Source of the DNA: Betaproteobacteria bacterium UBA7395
GTDB lineage: Bacteria > Pseudomonadota > Gammaproteobacteria > Burkholderiales > Rhodocyclaceae
Direction of reading: 5' to 3'
Assembly (NCBI GenBank): GCA_002470165.1
Contig: DKNF01000123.1
Coordinates: 1-16,608 of the forward strand
Length of the DNA stretch: 16,608 nucleotides
This document shows, in pieces, positions 1-7,469 of the stretch. The notes under the pieces were generated by a model that was not told the DNA's origin, ran no database searches, and saw only the letters and a program-made list of their open reading frames with translations. Position 1 is the stretch's first letter. Every line of letters begins with the position of its first letter. The translations under genes were made by a program, and so were the position numbers.

Positions 1-43
1 TTGAGCGCCAGCAGGTTGGTCTGGCCGGCAATGTCCTTGATCA
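1..43. repeat. Left terminal copy of an inverted chemoreceptor repeat
   Basis: The first 43 bases match the reverse complement of the last 43 bases of the window at 41 positions; the first 24 are identical. Both encode the K-D-I-A-x-Q-T-N-L-L-A-L stretch of the chemoreceptor signalling domain. This is a conserved coding repeat shared by two receptor genes, not a mobile-element terminus. Confidence 0.9.
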
Positions 44-1175
44 CGTTGGCGATGCTGGAAATCTGCTTGGCCCGTTCTTCGAGTGCGTGAATCCGGTTGG
101 ATGCATCGGAGACCGTTTCCGAAATCTGCTGGATCGCCTGCGAGGCCTGATCGACGCGGGCCGAGCCCTGACCCGAGAGTTCGACGGCGGCGACCGAATC
201 CTGGGAGGTGTCGCGGGCGCTGTCGGAAATGTGGTTGGAGCTGACGGTCAGTTCCTCGATGGCCGCCGCCATCGCCGACGTGGCGTCCGATTGGTGCTCG
301 GCCGCGCGCGCGACTTCCTCGGAGGCGGTGGCGATATGCTCGGCGTTGTCGACCAGGCGGTTGGCGTCGCTGTTGATTTCGCTGACCATCTTGCGTAGCG
401 CCTGGGTCATGCCGCCGAGCGTATTCAGCATGCTGCCCGGCGGCGCCTGGTCGATGCTGGCGGTCAGGTCGCCGTTGGCGATGCGTTCCATGATCTCGCT
501 GGCGGCCTTGGGCTCGCCGCCGAGCTGATTCAGGATGCTGCGGCTGACCAGGAAGCCGAACAGTACCAGAGTGGCGAGCAGTACCGTGGAAATGCTGCCG
601 AGCAACCAGGCCACCTGGCGAAACTCCTTGTCCACATCGTCGATGTAGATGCCGGTGCCGACTACCCAGTTCCAGGGCGTAAACAGCGTCGTGTAGCCGA
701 GTTTCGGTTCGGGCTTATCCTGTCCGGCACGCGGGAACCAGTAATCGACGAAGCCGCCGCCGGCCTTGGCCGCTGCGATCAGTTCCCTGATGATGTATTT
801 GCCATGCGTGTCCTGCATGTCCAGCTTGTTCTGGCCTTCCAGCTTCGGGTTGCCGCCGTGCAGGAAATAGACGCCCTCGGTATCGAAACCGAAGTAATAG
901 TCGTCTTCGCCGTAGCGCAGGTCGCGCAGGCTGTCGCGTGCTGCGTTCTTGGCGTCTTCCTCGGAAATCTTGCCGGCACTTGCCAGTTGGTGGTGATGCT
1001 TGACGATGCCGAGGGCAACCTCGACGATGTCCCGGGTTTTCTGCTTGCGGTCTTCCAGCATGCTGTCCTTGAGCTGGAACAGCGAAACCAGGCAGAGAAC
1101 GATCAGGCCGACCAGTGTCAGACCGATCAGGAGTTGCATGCGAGTGGCGACCCGAAGGTTGGCTAATGCGCTCAT
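1..1175 (-). CDS. Methyl-accepting chemotaxis protein with a Cache sensor domain (3' end cut by the window edge)
   Basis: Transmembrane chemoreceptor that binds a periplasmic ligand and controls the CheA kinase. The visible 391 codons contain TM1 (about residues 13-34), a single-Cache (sCache_2-like) periplasmic domain (about 40-185, with DDYYFGFD near 91-98 and a TPWNWVVGTGIYIDD end), TM2 (about 189-211), a HAMP segment beginning with the LGGEP motif (218-222), and the first half of the signalling helix, ending at DIAGQTNLLAL just before the hairpin tip. The ATG at 1175 is chosen because a GGGAGA ribosome site lies 7 bases upstream and the TM helix follows at once. Some sCache_2 receptors recognise C2/C3 carboxylates such as acetate, glycolate or pyruvate (known for Pseudomonas PscC). 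That would suit this neighbourhood, but the ligand cannot be read from the sequence. The gene is 97 bases downstream of the TonB-like gene on the same strand. Confidence 0.95.
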   Translation of the reverse strand, partial: MSALANLRVATRMQLLIGLTLVGLIVLCLVSLFQLKDSMLEDRKQKTRDIVEVALGIVKHHHQLASAGKISEEDAKNAARDSLRDLRYGEDDYYFGFDTEGVYFLHGGNPKLEGQNKLDMQDTHGKYIIRELIAAAKAGGGFVDYWFPRAGQDKPEPKLGYTTLFTPWNWVVGTGIYIDDVDKEFRQVAWLLGSISTVLLATLVLFGFLVSRSILNQLGGEPKAASEIMERIANGDLTASIDQAPPGSMLNTLGGMTQALRKMVSEINSDANRLVDNAEHIATASEEVARAAEHQSDATSAMAAAIEELTVSSNHISDSARDTSQDSVAAVELSGQGSARVDQASQAIQQISETVSDASNRIHALEERAKQISSIANVIKDIAGQTNLLAL

Positions 1176-1240
1176 GTTGAATCTCCCTGACACAGATGTT
1201 TGTTTATTCCAGGAGAATATCAGTAAATCGTTCTCTGGCG

Positions 1241-1255
1241 AAATCTGCCAGATTT
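1241..1255. repeat. 15-bp palindrome between the TonB-like gene and the chemoreceptor gene
   Basis: AAATCTG-C-CAGATTT is a perfect palindrome with a single central base. It overlaps a second possible stem, TCTGGC (1233-1238)/GCCAGA (about 1247-1252). It lies about 65 bases upstream of the chemoreceptor start and 17 bases beyond the TonB-like stop codon. It could be an operator for the receptor gene or part of a weak terminator; on the minus strand no T-run follows the stem, which argues against a standard terminator. Confidence 0.4.
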
Positions 1256-1271
1256 TACATCTTTATTTTTT

Positions 1272-1808
1272 TTACTGTTTGTATTTTAGTCGGAATCGTA
1301 CGGGTAGCAAGGACTCAATTGGTGCGTCGGCCGGTAGCGAACGCAAGCGCCGTACCGCCCGCAGCGCGGCTTCGTCGAGCAGCGGGTGGCCGCTGCTTTC
1401 CTCGATCCGGGCGGCAACGACCTGACCGTTTTCATCCAGCATCAGCAGGACCAGGGCTTCGCCCTCCAGGCCGCGCCGGATGGCTTCTTCGGGGTAGAAC
1501 AACCCCTCCCGCTGCTGGGCGGAAAACTGTTCGGAGATGGCCTGGGTCCAGGTTTTCCGGATCGGCTCGACGGCTTTCCTTGGAGGCGGCAGTTGTTTGC
1601 TTGCAGCCGTTGCCACCGGGGGGGTTTCCGGTTCCGGTAGCAGGATTTCGGGTGCGGCCGGCAGCGCAGGCGCAAGGCGGGCTTGCAAGGGCGGCGGCTC
1701 GGGGGGCTTGACGACGGTGGGCTCCGTCCGGAGGTCGACGAACGGCAGCAGGTGCAACAGCAGGGATGCACCTAAGGCACCGAGGAGCGGGCGAAGCGTT
1801 CGTGACAT
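1272..1808 (-). CDS. TonB family protein (energy-transducer type C-terminal domain)
   Basis: 178-residue protein with the classic TonB plan: a short cytoplasmic N-terminus, one membrane anchor (about residues 8-24, with an SLLLHLLPF core), a proline-rich periplasmic linker (about 30-80, several PPEP/PEPETPP runs) and a TonB C-terminal domain (about 101-176: FYPEEAIRRG, GEALVLLMLDENGQV, then a basic R-R-L-R helix and a final RFRLK strand). Such proteins pass proton-motive energy from ExbB/ExbD to outer-membrane receptors, but no exbB, exbD or receptor gene is nearby. An open frame runs upstream to 1880, but the ATG at 1808 puts the membrane anchor at the right place; its ribosome site is weak. 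It diverges from the ankyrin gene with only 38 bases between the starts. It may be a specialised TonB paralogue. Confidence 0.85.
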   Translation of the reverse strand: MSRTLRPLLGALGASLLLHLLPFVDLRTEPTVVKPPEPPPLQARLAPALPAAPEILLPEPETPPVATAASKQLPPPRKAVEPIRKTWTQAISEQFSAQQREGLFYPEEAIRRGLEGEALVLLMLDENGQVVAARIEESSGHPLLDEAALRAVRRLRSLPADAPIESLLPVRFRLKYKQ

Positions 1809-1846
1809 GAGAGAATGGCGGCTGTCTGATTGAGGCAGGACCTTCG

Positions 1847-2893
1847 GTGAGCAAGATGCACAGGAAAATCGTTGCGGCAATGATAATCGGGATGGCGCTC
1901 GTTTGCCCCGCTCAAGCCCAGTGGTGGGGGAGCGGAGAGGTCAAGCTGCCCGACCCAGTGACTTTTGCCAACCAGATGGAGTTGGGCGATGTCAGAACCG
2001 CGACCGCCTGGCTGGATGCCGGCCTGCCCCCGGACTTCATGGGCAGCCGGATCGGTTCCGGCCTGATGATCGGCGCCTGGGAAGGCAATATCGAATTGAT
2101 GCGCCTGTTCATCTCCCGCGGTGCCGACATCAATCTGCGCAACGCCAACGGCGAGTCGGCGCTGGCGCTGGCGGCCTGGCGTGGTCAAAAGACGGCGGCG
2201 CAGTGGCTGATCGAGCGCGGCGCGCGCATCAATGCCCCGGACAAGCACTGGTCTCCCCTGCATTACGCGGTTTTTGGCGGACACGAGTCGATGGCCGATT
2301 ACCTGATGGAACAGGGGGCCGATATCGAAGCGCGCACGACCAACGGTTCCAGCGTGTTGATGATGGCAGTGTACGAGGGGCATCAGGCGCTGGTGCGCAA
2401 GCTGATCGAAAAGGGGGCTCGCCGCGATATCCGTAACGACTGGGGCGACGGCGCCCTGGAGTGGGCGATGCGCAACAACAATCTCGGGGTTGCGCGCATG
2501 ATTGCCAGTCCGGAGGAATTCAACATCGCCGTCAGCAAACCGCGTGAGACCTGGGGCACGCCCCAGGGGTCGCTGACCATGAGCAAGGAATTGACGGGGT
2601 TGCTCGACATGCGCAAGACGCTGGCTGAGCGCAACATGTCCACCGAGGCGATCGACCGGCGCATTGCTGCCGAGCGGGTTCGCCTGGTGCGCGAGCGCTT
2701 CGACCGTCCCGGGCCGCAACGGGCGGCGACGCTGGAGGTGACGGCAAGTCGCGATGCGCCGGAGCAACAGTCGGTGCGCGTGATCCGGAAGAATGTTGCC
2801 GATGCGCCGCAGGAGAAACAGTTCAAGGCACCCCCGGCGACCTATTTCGGGACGCCGAAAATGCCGCCCAAGGCACCGCTGCGCAATTACTGA
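1847..2893 (+). CDS. Secreted ankyrin-repeat protein
   Basis: 348-residue protein starting at a GTG that follows an AGGCAGGA ribosome site by about 7 bases; an in-frame ATG at 1856 is the alternative. Residues 1-25 form a signal peptide with a basic start, a hydrophobic core and an AQA cleavage site just before QWW, so the product is probably periplasmic. Residues about 45-221 contain roughly five to six ankyrin repeats (recognisable cores: GADINLRNANGESALALAA, INAPDKHWSPLHYAV, GADIEARTTNGSSVLMMAV). The remaining 120 residues are charged and partly helical, then rich in lysine and proline, with no recognised domain. Ankyrin repeats bind proteins; the partner is unknown. Periplasmic ankyrin proteins in other proteobacteria are linked to oxidative-stress defence (Pseudomonas AnkB beside a catalase), but there is no catalase here. 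Confidence 0.88.
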   Translation: MSKMHRKIVAAMIIGMALVCPAQAQWWGSGEVKLPDPVTFANQMELGDVRTATAWLDAGLPPDFMGSRIGSGLMIGAWEGNIELMRLFISRGADINLRNANGESALALAAWRGQKTAAQWLIERGARINAPDKHWSPLHYAVFGGHESMADYLMEQGADIEARTTNGSSVLMMAVYEGHQALVRKLIEKGARRDIRNDWGDGALEWAMRNNNLGVARMIASPEEFNIAVSKPRETWGTPQGSLTMSKELTGLLDMRKTLAERNMSTEAIDRRIAAERVRLVRERFDRPGPQRAATLEVTASRDAPEQQSVRVIRKNVADAPQEKQFKAPPATYFGTPKMPPKAPLRNY

Positions 2894-2976
2894 GGCAGGT
2901 CTGCCCGCCGGTCGGATTGCCAAGTGCGGCCGCCTGATGCAGACTCGCCGAAAATCATCGATCCAGGAGTGACAGC

Positions 2977-3309
2977 ATGTTGTACGTGGCAAGGGACGCG
3001 CAGGGAAAAATAAGCGAAATGCACCCGACACCGGTGGCCGGTGCGGCGGAGGCCTTGCCGGCCGACAATCCGGAAGTGCTGCAGTTCATTCACGAGCGGT
3101 GGCGCAGTAACGAACTGAGTGAGCTTGACCGCGATTTCGTGCGGGTCATCGAGGATACGATCGAACTGCTGATTTCCAAGCGACTGATCCTGTTCACTGA
3201 TCTGCCGCCCAAGGTCCAGGAAAAACTCCTGCGCCGCAAGGAAATCCGTCAACGCACGGGTTTCGACAGCCGCCTGGGGGCCGGCGGCGACGACATCATT
3301 CCGCTTTAG
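2977..3309 (+). CDS. Conserved small protein of unknown function
   Basis: 110-residue soluble protein beginning MLYVARDAQGKI, then a mainly helical acidic-basic core (about residues 31-90, with ELDRDFVRVIEDTIELLISK and FTDLPPKVQEKLLRRK) and a glycine-rich tail. The start is supported by CAGGAG 8 bases upstream. I recognise the pattern as a family widespread in beta- and gammaproteobacteria that is often labelled 'tryptophan synthase subunit beta-like'. It is far too short for TrpB and shows no PLP site, so that label should not be taken as a function. It lies 83 bases downstream of the ankyrin gene and could be co-transcribed. Its last 14 bases overlap the end of the convergent response-regulator gene. 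Confidence 0.85.
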   Translation: MLYVARDAQGKISEMHPTPVAGAAEALPADNPEVLQFIHERWRSNELSELDRDFVRVIEDTIELLISKRLILFTDLPPKVQEKLLRRKEIRQRTGFDSRLGAGGDDIIPL

Positions 3310-3916
3310 TCGTTTCCATCACCGCCCGGACCAGTTCGGCCAGGGTCCGCGCGCCCATCTTGTCCATGACCCGGGCGCGGTGGGCCTCGACGGTCTTCAT
3401 GCTGATGTCCAGGGTATCGGCAATCTGTTTGTTCAGCTTGCCGGCGACGACCAGGTCCATGACTTCGCGTTCGCGCTGAGTCAGGGTATCCAGGCGCTGG
3501 GCGATGGCATCGCTACGCTTGCGCCGCGTCGCATTCTCGCATTCCAGGGTCAGCGCCCGCCGGATGCGGGCGAGCAGATCCTCGTTGTGGAAGGGCTTTT
3601 CGATGAAATCGCAGGCCCCACGTTGCAGGGCGGCGACCGCCATCGGCACGTCGCCGTGACCGGTGACGAAGATCACCGGCAGCGCCGAGCCGCGGTCGGC
3701 CAGGTGTTCGTGCAGTTCGAGCCCGCTCATTTCCGGCATGCGCACGTCGAGCACCAGGCAGCCGCGCATGTCGTCGCGGTAGGCGGCGAGGAAGTGTTCG
3801 CCGGATTCGAAGCAGGCCACGGCGTAGCCTTCGCCTTCGAGCAGCCAGTTCATCGAGTCGCGCATGGCTTCGTCGTCGTCGACGACGTAGATCACTTGTT
3901 CGGCGTCACGCATCAT
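3296..3916 (-). CDS. FixJ/NarL-type response regulator (receiver plus LuxR-type HTH)
   Basis: 206-residue transcription regulator. Receiver domain at residues about 7-122: acidic pocket D13-D15, phosphoacceptor D57 in LVLDVRMPEMSG, T85 and K107 in the EKPF motif. A linker leads to a LuxR/FixJ DNA-binding domain (about 142-200; LTQREREVMDLVVAGKLNKQ, then the recognition helix around KTVEAHRARVM). The start overlaps the end of the kinase gene by 11 bases (ATG at 3916; a second ATG at 3913 is equally possible), a sign of translational coupling, so the upstream kinase is its partner. Targets cannot be read from the sequence; autoregulation of the lrgAB operon is the obvious guess. It ends in a 14-base tail-to-tail overlap with the 110-residue gene. 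Confidence 0.95.
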   Translation of the reverse strand: MMRDAEQVIYVVDDDEAMRDSMNWLLEGEGYAVACFESGEHFLAAYRDDMRGCLVLDVRMPEMSGLELHEHLADRGSALPVIFVTGHGDVPMAVAALQRGACDFIEKPFHNEDLLARIRRALTLECENATRRKRSDAIAQRLDTLTQREREVMDLVVAGKLNKQIADTLDISMKTVEAHRARVMDKMGARTLAELVRAVMETTKAE

Positions 3917-6302
3917 GTTCGTCCTTGTCTTCCTGGGGAACGGTGAAGTGGAAGGCGGTGCCGCCTTCGTGGCGACGTTCCACCCACAGGCGCCCCTGAT
4001 GGAATTCTATGATGGAACGGCAGATCGGCAGGCCGATTCCCATGCCGTCCGGCTTGGTGGTGTAGAACGGGGTGAAGATTTTTTCGATATCCGCTTCGCT
4101 CAGGCCATGTCCGCGGTCGGCGACGATGACTTCGACCGTGCGCGTGTCGCGGCTGCGGGCCCGGATCTGCAGTTGCCTTTCCTCGGGCGGCAGGCCGCTC
4201 ATGGCCTCGATGCCGTTCTTGATCAGGTTGAGCAGCACCTGTTCGATCATGATGCGGTCGACCACCACCCGGGGCAGGGTTTCGGGAATGTCCACCAGTA
4301 ACAGGGTGCTGCTGCGCTGGGCCTCGATGTCGGCAAAGGCCCGGGTGTCGTCGATCAGTTCGGACAGAGCTACCGGTTGGCGATGCGGCTCGCCCTTCTT
4401 CACCATGTCGCGCATGCGGCGGATGATCTTGCCGGCCCGCTCGGCCTGATCGGAAGCCTTCTGCATCGCCGCCAGCAGATCGTCGATCTGGTAATTGCCG
4501 GCCTGCATGCGCTTGACGCAGCCGGCGCAGTAATTGGCGATCGCCGACAGCGGCTGGTTCAGTTCGTGGGCCAGCGACGAGGCCATTTCACCCATGGTGA
4601 TCAGTCGCGACGTCTGGTCCAGCCGCTTCTGTTGCTGCAGGTTGACCTCGTCGATGCGCTTGCGGTCGGTGATGTCGGCGGCAATCTGGACCTTGACGAT
4701 GCGCCCGTCGACCCAGCGGATGGCACGTTCGTGCAGGTGGTACCAGTGGCCGGACAGGCGATGGCGGATTTCTCCGTCGAACAGTTCGCAGGGCAGGTCG
4801 TCGAGGGTCAGCGTCTGCGGGTCGCGTGCCAGCTCGTCGGCCTCGGGACGGCAGGCTTCGGTGAGCTGGTAGCTGTTGCGTCCGACCGCGTCGAAACCGA
4901 AGATATGCTGGAAGGATCGATTGGCGAACAGGATTTCACCGCTGCCGAGATCGGCCACGTGCACCGCCGAGTCGAGTCCGTCGATCACCGTTTCGAAGCG
5001 TTCGTGCGCCCGTTCGAGTTCGAGGCGGGCGCGGCGCGGCTCGGTGATGTCGTTCATCGACGCCATCCAGCCGATCTGGCGGCCCTGGGTATCGATCAGC
5101 GGCGAGAAATAGAGGCGGACGTAAAAGCGTTCCCCGCTCTTGCGCATGATGCGCATCTCGTAGCCGCCAGCCGGCGCCCGGCCGGCCAGCGCCGAGTCGA
5201 TGGTGTCCTGCAGCGCCGGGAATTCCTCCGGCGGCCAGTAAGGATAGGGGGGCTTGATGCCGACCAGTTCGCTTTCGTCGAAGCCGGTCATCCGGCAGAA
5301 AGCGGCATTGACAAAGGTGATCCGGCCTTCCAGGTCGATGGCCCGCAGGCCGGTGATCAGCGATTGCGACATGGCCTGGCGGAAGGCATAGGCGGCGCGC
5401 AATTGTTCCTCGGTTTCGGCCCGATGCTTGGCATGCCGACGCAATTGCAGCATGGTGATCGAGGTGATCGCGGTCAGCAGGACGATCAGCAGCGTGGGCA
5501 GCAGCGTCAGCCAGACGCCGCCGGCGCGGTAGGCGACGATCTCCAGCCCGAGGCGGTTGTTCGGCAGGTTCAGGTTGATGCGGCCGGAGATCTGGCGGTC
5601 GCTCGGTTTGACCGACGTGTTGCTGAACACCTCGCGCTCTTCGGCGTCCATGACGCTCAGGCTGTAGCGCGTCGTGAAGGCGGTGGGCATCGAGGCGCGC
5701 AACAGGGTTTCCAGCGACTGCAGGGCGATGAAGGCGCCGAGATCGGCGCTGCCGCGCTGCACCGGCAGGATGAGGTCGTGCAGGGGGCGGCGGTCGATGT
5801 CGGGATAGTCGGGCGAAACCACTTCCCGACGGATGCGCAGCGCTTCCTGTAGGGCCGTCAGCCGGATGCCGCCGAGCCGTTCGCCGACGAAGGTGGCGTT
5901 CGATTCGTTGGGGGCCACCCATTCGACGTAGCCGTCGGTATCGACCCAGGCGATGGCCAGGATTTCCGGATTTTCCCGGACGTAGCGGCTGGCCTTGACC
6001 TGGAAGGATTCGTAATTGAGCTGCATGAATTCCTGTTCGCGGCCCAGTTCGCGCAGGAATTCAAGGTGGTTGAACAGGCGGTTTTCCAGGGTCCGCTCGG
6101 CCCAGTGCATGTCGGCTTCAAGCGCCGAACGGGCGGTGTCGTGCTCGCGCCACTGCAACAGGCCGGTGATGATCAGCATGGCCAGGGCGAAGATGCCCAC
6201 CGCCAGGTAAGGGGCGTTCCATAACCAGGTCTGGTGCGGCGAGGGGGCAGGCGGTTTGGGGAACATGACGGGATTCTTGGCCCCGGATGGCGGTTCGGCC
6301 AT
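3906..6302 (-). CDS. Membrane sensor histidine kinase with periplasmic sensor and two PAS domains
   Basis: 798-residue kinase. TM1 about residues 28-50; periplasmic sensor about 51-262 (CHASE/Cache-like in look, with an NPEILAIAWVDTDGYVEW core); TM2 about 263-285; PAS1 about 305-420; PAS2 about 435-548; HisKA with the phospho-accepting H579 in SSLAHELNQPLSAI; ATPase domain with N-box N692/N696, G1 D729-x-G-x-G, F-box F743 (FTPFYTTK) and G2 GMGIGL at 753-758. All catalytic boxes are intact, and the HisKA type is that of FixL/DctB kinases. The start follows the lrgB stop by 12 bases, with an AAGGG ribosome site overlapping that stop, so it belongs to the lrgAB operon. The signal is unknown; a small carboxylate handled by LrgAB is an inference. 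No heme-binding PAS histidine is evident, so oxygen sensing is not implied. Confidence 0.95.
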   Translation of the reverse strand: MAEPPSGAKNPVMFPKPPAPSPHQTWLWNAPYLAVGIFALAMLIITGLLQWREHDTARSALEADMHWAERTLENRLFNHLEFLRELGREQEFMQLNYESFQVKASRYVRENPEILAIAWVDTDGYVEWVAPNESNATFVGERLGGIRLTALQEALRIRREVVSPDYPDIDRRPLHDLILPVQRGSADLGAFIALQSLETLLRASMPTAFTTRYSLSVMDAEEREVFSNTSVKPSDRQISGRINLNLPNNRLGLEIVAYRAGGVWLTLLPTLLIVLLTAITSITMLQLRRHAKHRAETEEQLRAAYAFRQAMSQSLITGLRAIDLEGRITFVNAAFCRMTGFDESELVGIKPPYPYWPPEEFPALQDTIDSALAGRAPAGGYEMRIMRKSGERFYVRLYFSPLIDTQGRQIGWMASMNDITEPRRARLELERAHERFETVIDGLDSAVHVADLGSGEILFANRSFQHIFGFDAVGRNSYQLTEACRPEADELARDPQTLTLDDLPCELFDGEIRHRLSGHWYHLHERAIRWVDGRIVKVQIAADITDRKRIDEVNLQQQKRLDQTSRLITMGEMASSLAHELNQPLSAIANYCAGCVKRMQAGNYQIDDLLAAMQKASDQAERAGKIIRRMRDMVKKGEPHRQPVALSELIDDTRAFADIEAQRSSTLLLVDIPETLPRVVVDRIMIEQVLLNLIKNGIEAMSGLPPEERQLQIRARSRDTRTVEVIVADRGHGLSEADIEKIFTPFYTTKPDGMGIGLPICRSIIEFHQGRLWVERRHEGGTAFHFTVPQEDKDEHDA

Positions 6303-6314
6303 TGGTACTTACCC

Positions 6315-7037
6315 TTACTGGAAAAGCCAGTTTGCGATGACCGGCAGCAGCAGGGCCGTCAGCAGTCCGTTCAGACCCATGGCCAGTGCCGCGAAGGCGC
6401 CGGTTTGCTCATCGATCTGGAAGGCGCGGGCGGTGCCGATACCGTGCGAGGCGACGCCCAGGGAGAAGCCGCGGATTGCCGGGTCGCCGATGCGAGCGAT
6501 GGCGAATACCTTGCCGGCGATGATGGCGCCGAGCACACCGGTGAAGATCACCAGGACGGCGGTCAGCGACGGCAGGCCGCCGATTTTTTCGGCGATGCCC
6601 ATGGCGATCGGGGTGGTCACCGATTTGGGCGCAAGCGACGCCTGGGTCGCCAGGTCGGCGTCGAACAGGCGGGCGATCAGCACGGCGGAGACGATGGCCG
6701 TGGCGCTGCCGGCCAGCAGCCCGGCCGAAATCGGCAGCAGCATGCTGCGCACGCGTCGGAATTGCGTGTACAGCGGCACGGCCAGGGCAACGGTGGCCGG
6801 ACCGAGCAGGAAGTGCACGAACTGGGCACCGGCGAAATAGGTTTCGTAACCGGTGCCGGTCAGCCACAGCAGGCCGGCCAGGATGGCGACGGCGATCAAT
6901 ACCGGATTGGCCAGCGGATGCTGGCCGCTGCGCAGGTAGAGGCTGTGGGCAAGTTGATAGGCGAGCAGGGTGACGGTCAGCCCGAGCAGCGGCGAGGCCG
7001 ACAGGTAGACCCAGAGTTCTCCGATGGGCTGGGTCAT
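6315..7037 (-). CDS. lrgB: LrgB family membrane protein
   Basis: 240-residue polytopic inner-membrane protein with about six or seven hydrophobic segments. It has the LrgB/CidB family signatures LLGPATVALAVPLY (about residues 77-90), APKSVTTPIAM (about 136-146) and GVASHGIGTARAF (about 194-206). Family members work with LrgA/CidA. They were first linked to control of murein hydrolases and cell death in Staphylococcus; relatives are pyruvate transporters (Bacillus PftB) and the plastid glycolate/glycerate carrier PLGG1. The start codon overlaps the lrgA stop by 4 bases (ATGA), indicating coupled translation, and the kinase gene starts 12 bases after its stop. Length is normal for the family. 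The substrate is not decidable from sequence. Confidence 0.95.
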   Translation of the reverse strand: MTQPIGELWVYLSASPLLGLTVTLLAYQLAHSLYLRSGQHPLANPVLIAVAILAGLLWLTGTGYETYFAGAQFVHFLLGPATVALAVPLYTQFRRVRSMLLPISAGLLAGSATAIVSAVLIARLFDADLATQASLAPKSVTTPIAMGIAEKIGGLPSLTAVLVIFTGVLGAIIAGKVFAIARIGDPAIRGFSLGVASHGIGTARAFQIDEQTGAFAALAMGLNGLLTALLLPVIANWLFQ

Positions 7038-7396
7038 GGCTTACTCCGCGTGCACAGGTGCATCACCCAGGCGGTGACCAGCAGGGTCAGGACGGTGCTG
7101 ACCAGCAGCGACAGCAGCAGCGCCAGCCACTGCTCGCCGACCCGGTCGAGATGCAGGACGATGCCGGTACCGGCCGGCACGAACAGCAGCGACAGGTGCT
7201 TGAGCAGATTCTGGCTGGTCGAGCGCAGTTCTTCGTCAGGGCCGCGGCGCAGCACCAGCAACAGGAACAACAGCAACATGCCGGCAACCGGGCCGGGAAC
7301 GGGCAACGCCAGCCAGCGAACGAGGACTTCGCCGCATAACTGGCAGACGAGCAGCAGGGAAAGGGCGGCAAGCATGGCTGGCTCCGGCAGGGACAT
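7034..7396 (-). CDS. lrgA: CidA/LrgA family membrane protein
   Basis: 120-residue, holin-like, four-TM inner-membrane protein. Family motifs are visible: PVPGPVAGMLLLFLLL (about residues 32-47) and LSLLFVPAGTGIV (about 68-80), separated by a charged loop. It is the small partner of LrgB and overlaps it by 4 bases. The ATG at 7396 has only a weak GGGCGG ribosome site. The 73 bases between this gene and the upstream diguanylate cyclase gene are AT-rich, with no clear terminator, so a promoter of its own and read-through from the cyclase gene are both possible. In Firmicutes, lrgAB is controlled by the LytS/LytR two-component system; here an unrelated FixL/FixJ-type pair is in the same operon. 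Confidence 0.93.
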   Translation of the reverse strand: MSLPEPAMLAALSLLLVCQLCGEVLVRWLALPVPGPVAGMLLLFLLLVLRRGPDEELRSTSQNLLKHLSLLFVPAGTGIVLHLDRVGEQWLALLLSLLVSTVLTLLVTAWVMHLCTRSKP

Positions 7397-7469
7397 GCCG
7401 CCCAGTGTATTTCTGTCTTTTTGTTTTGTTAATGCCCGAAAAAGGCGAATGATATTTTACTTCTGGTAA

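Noticed and set aside
2891..2906. GGCAG-GT-CTGCC hairpin after the ankyrin gene as a terminator
   Set aside because: The loop of 2 bases is too tight, and no T-run follows.
2977..3309. Tryptophan synthase beta subunit
   Set aside because: 110 residues without a PLP lysine site or TrpB motifs; the label appears to be a copied misannotation.
3906..6302. Kinase as a true heme-based oxygen sensor FixL
   Set aside because: The HisKA type and the partner regulator resemble FixL/FixJ, but no FixL heme histidine context is visible in either PAS, and the large periplasmic domain points to a different signal.
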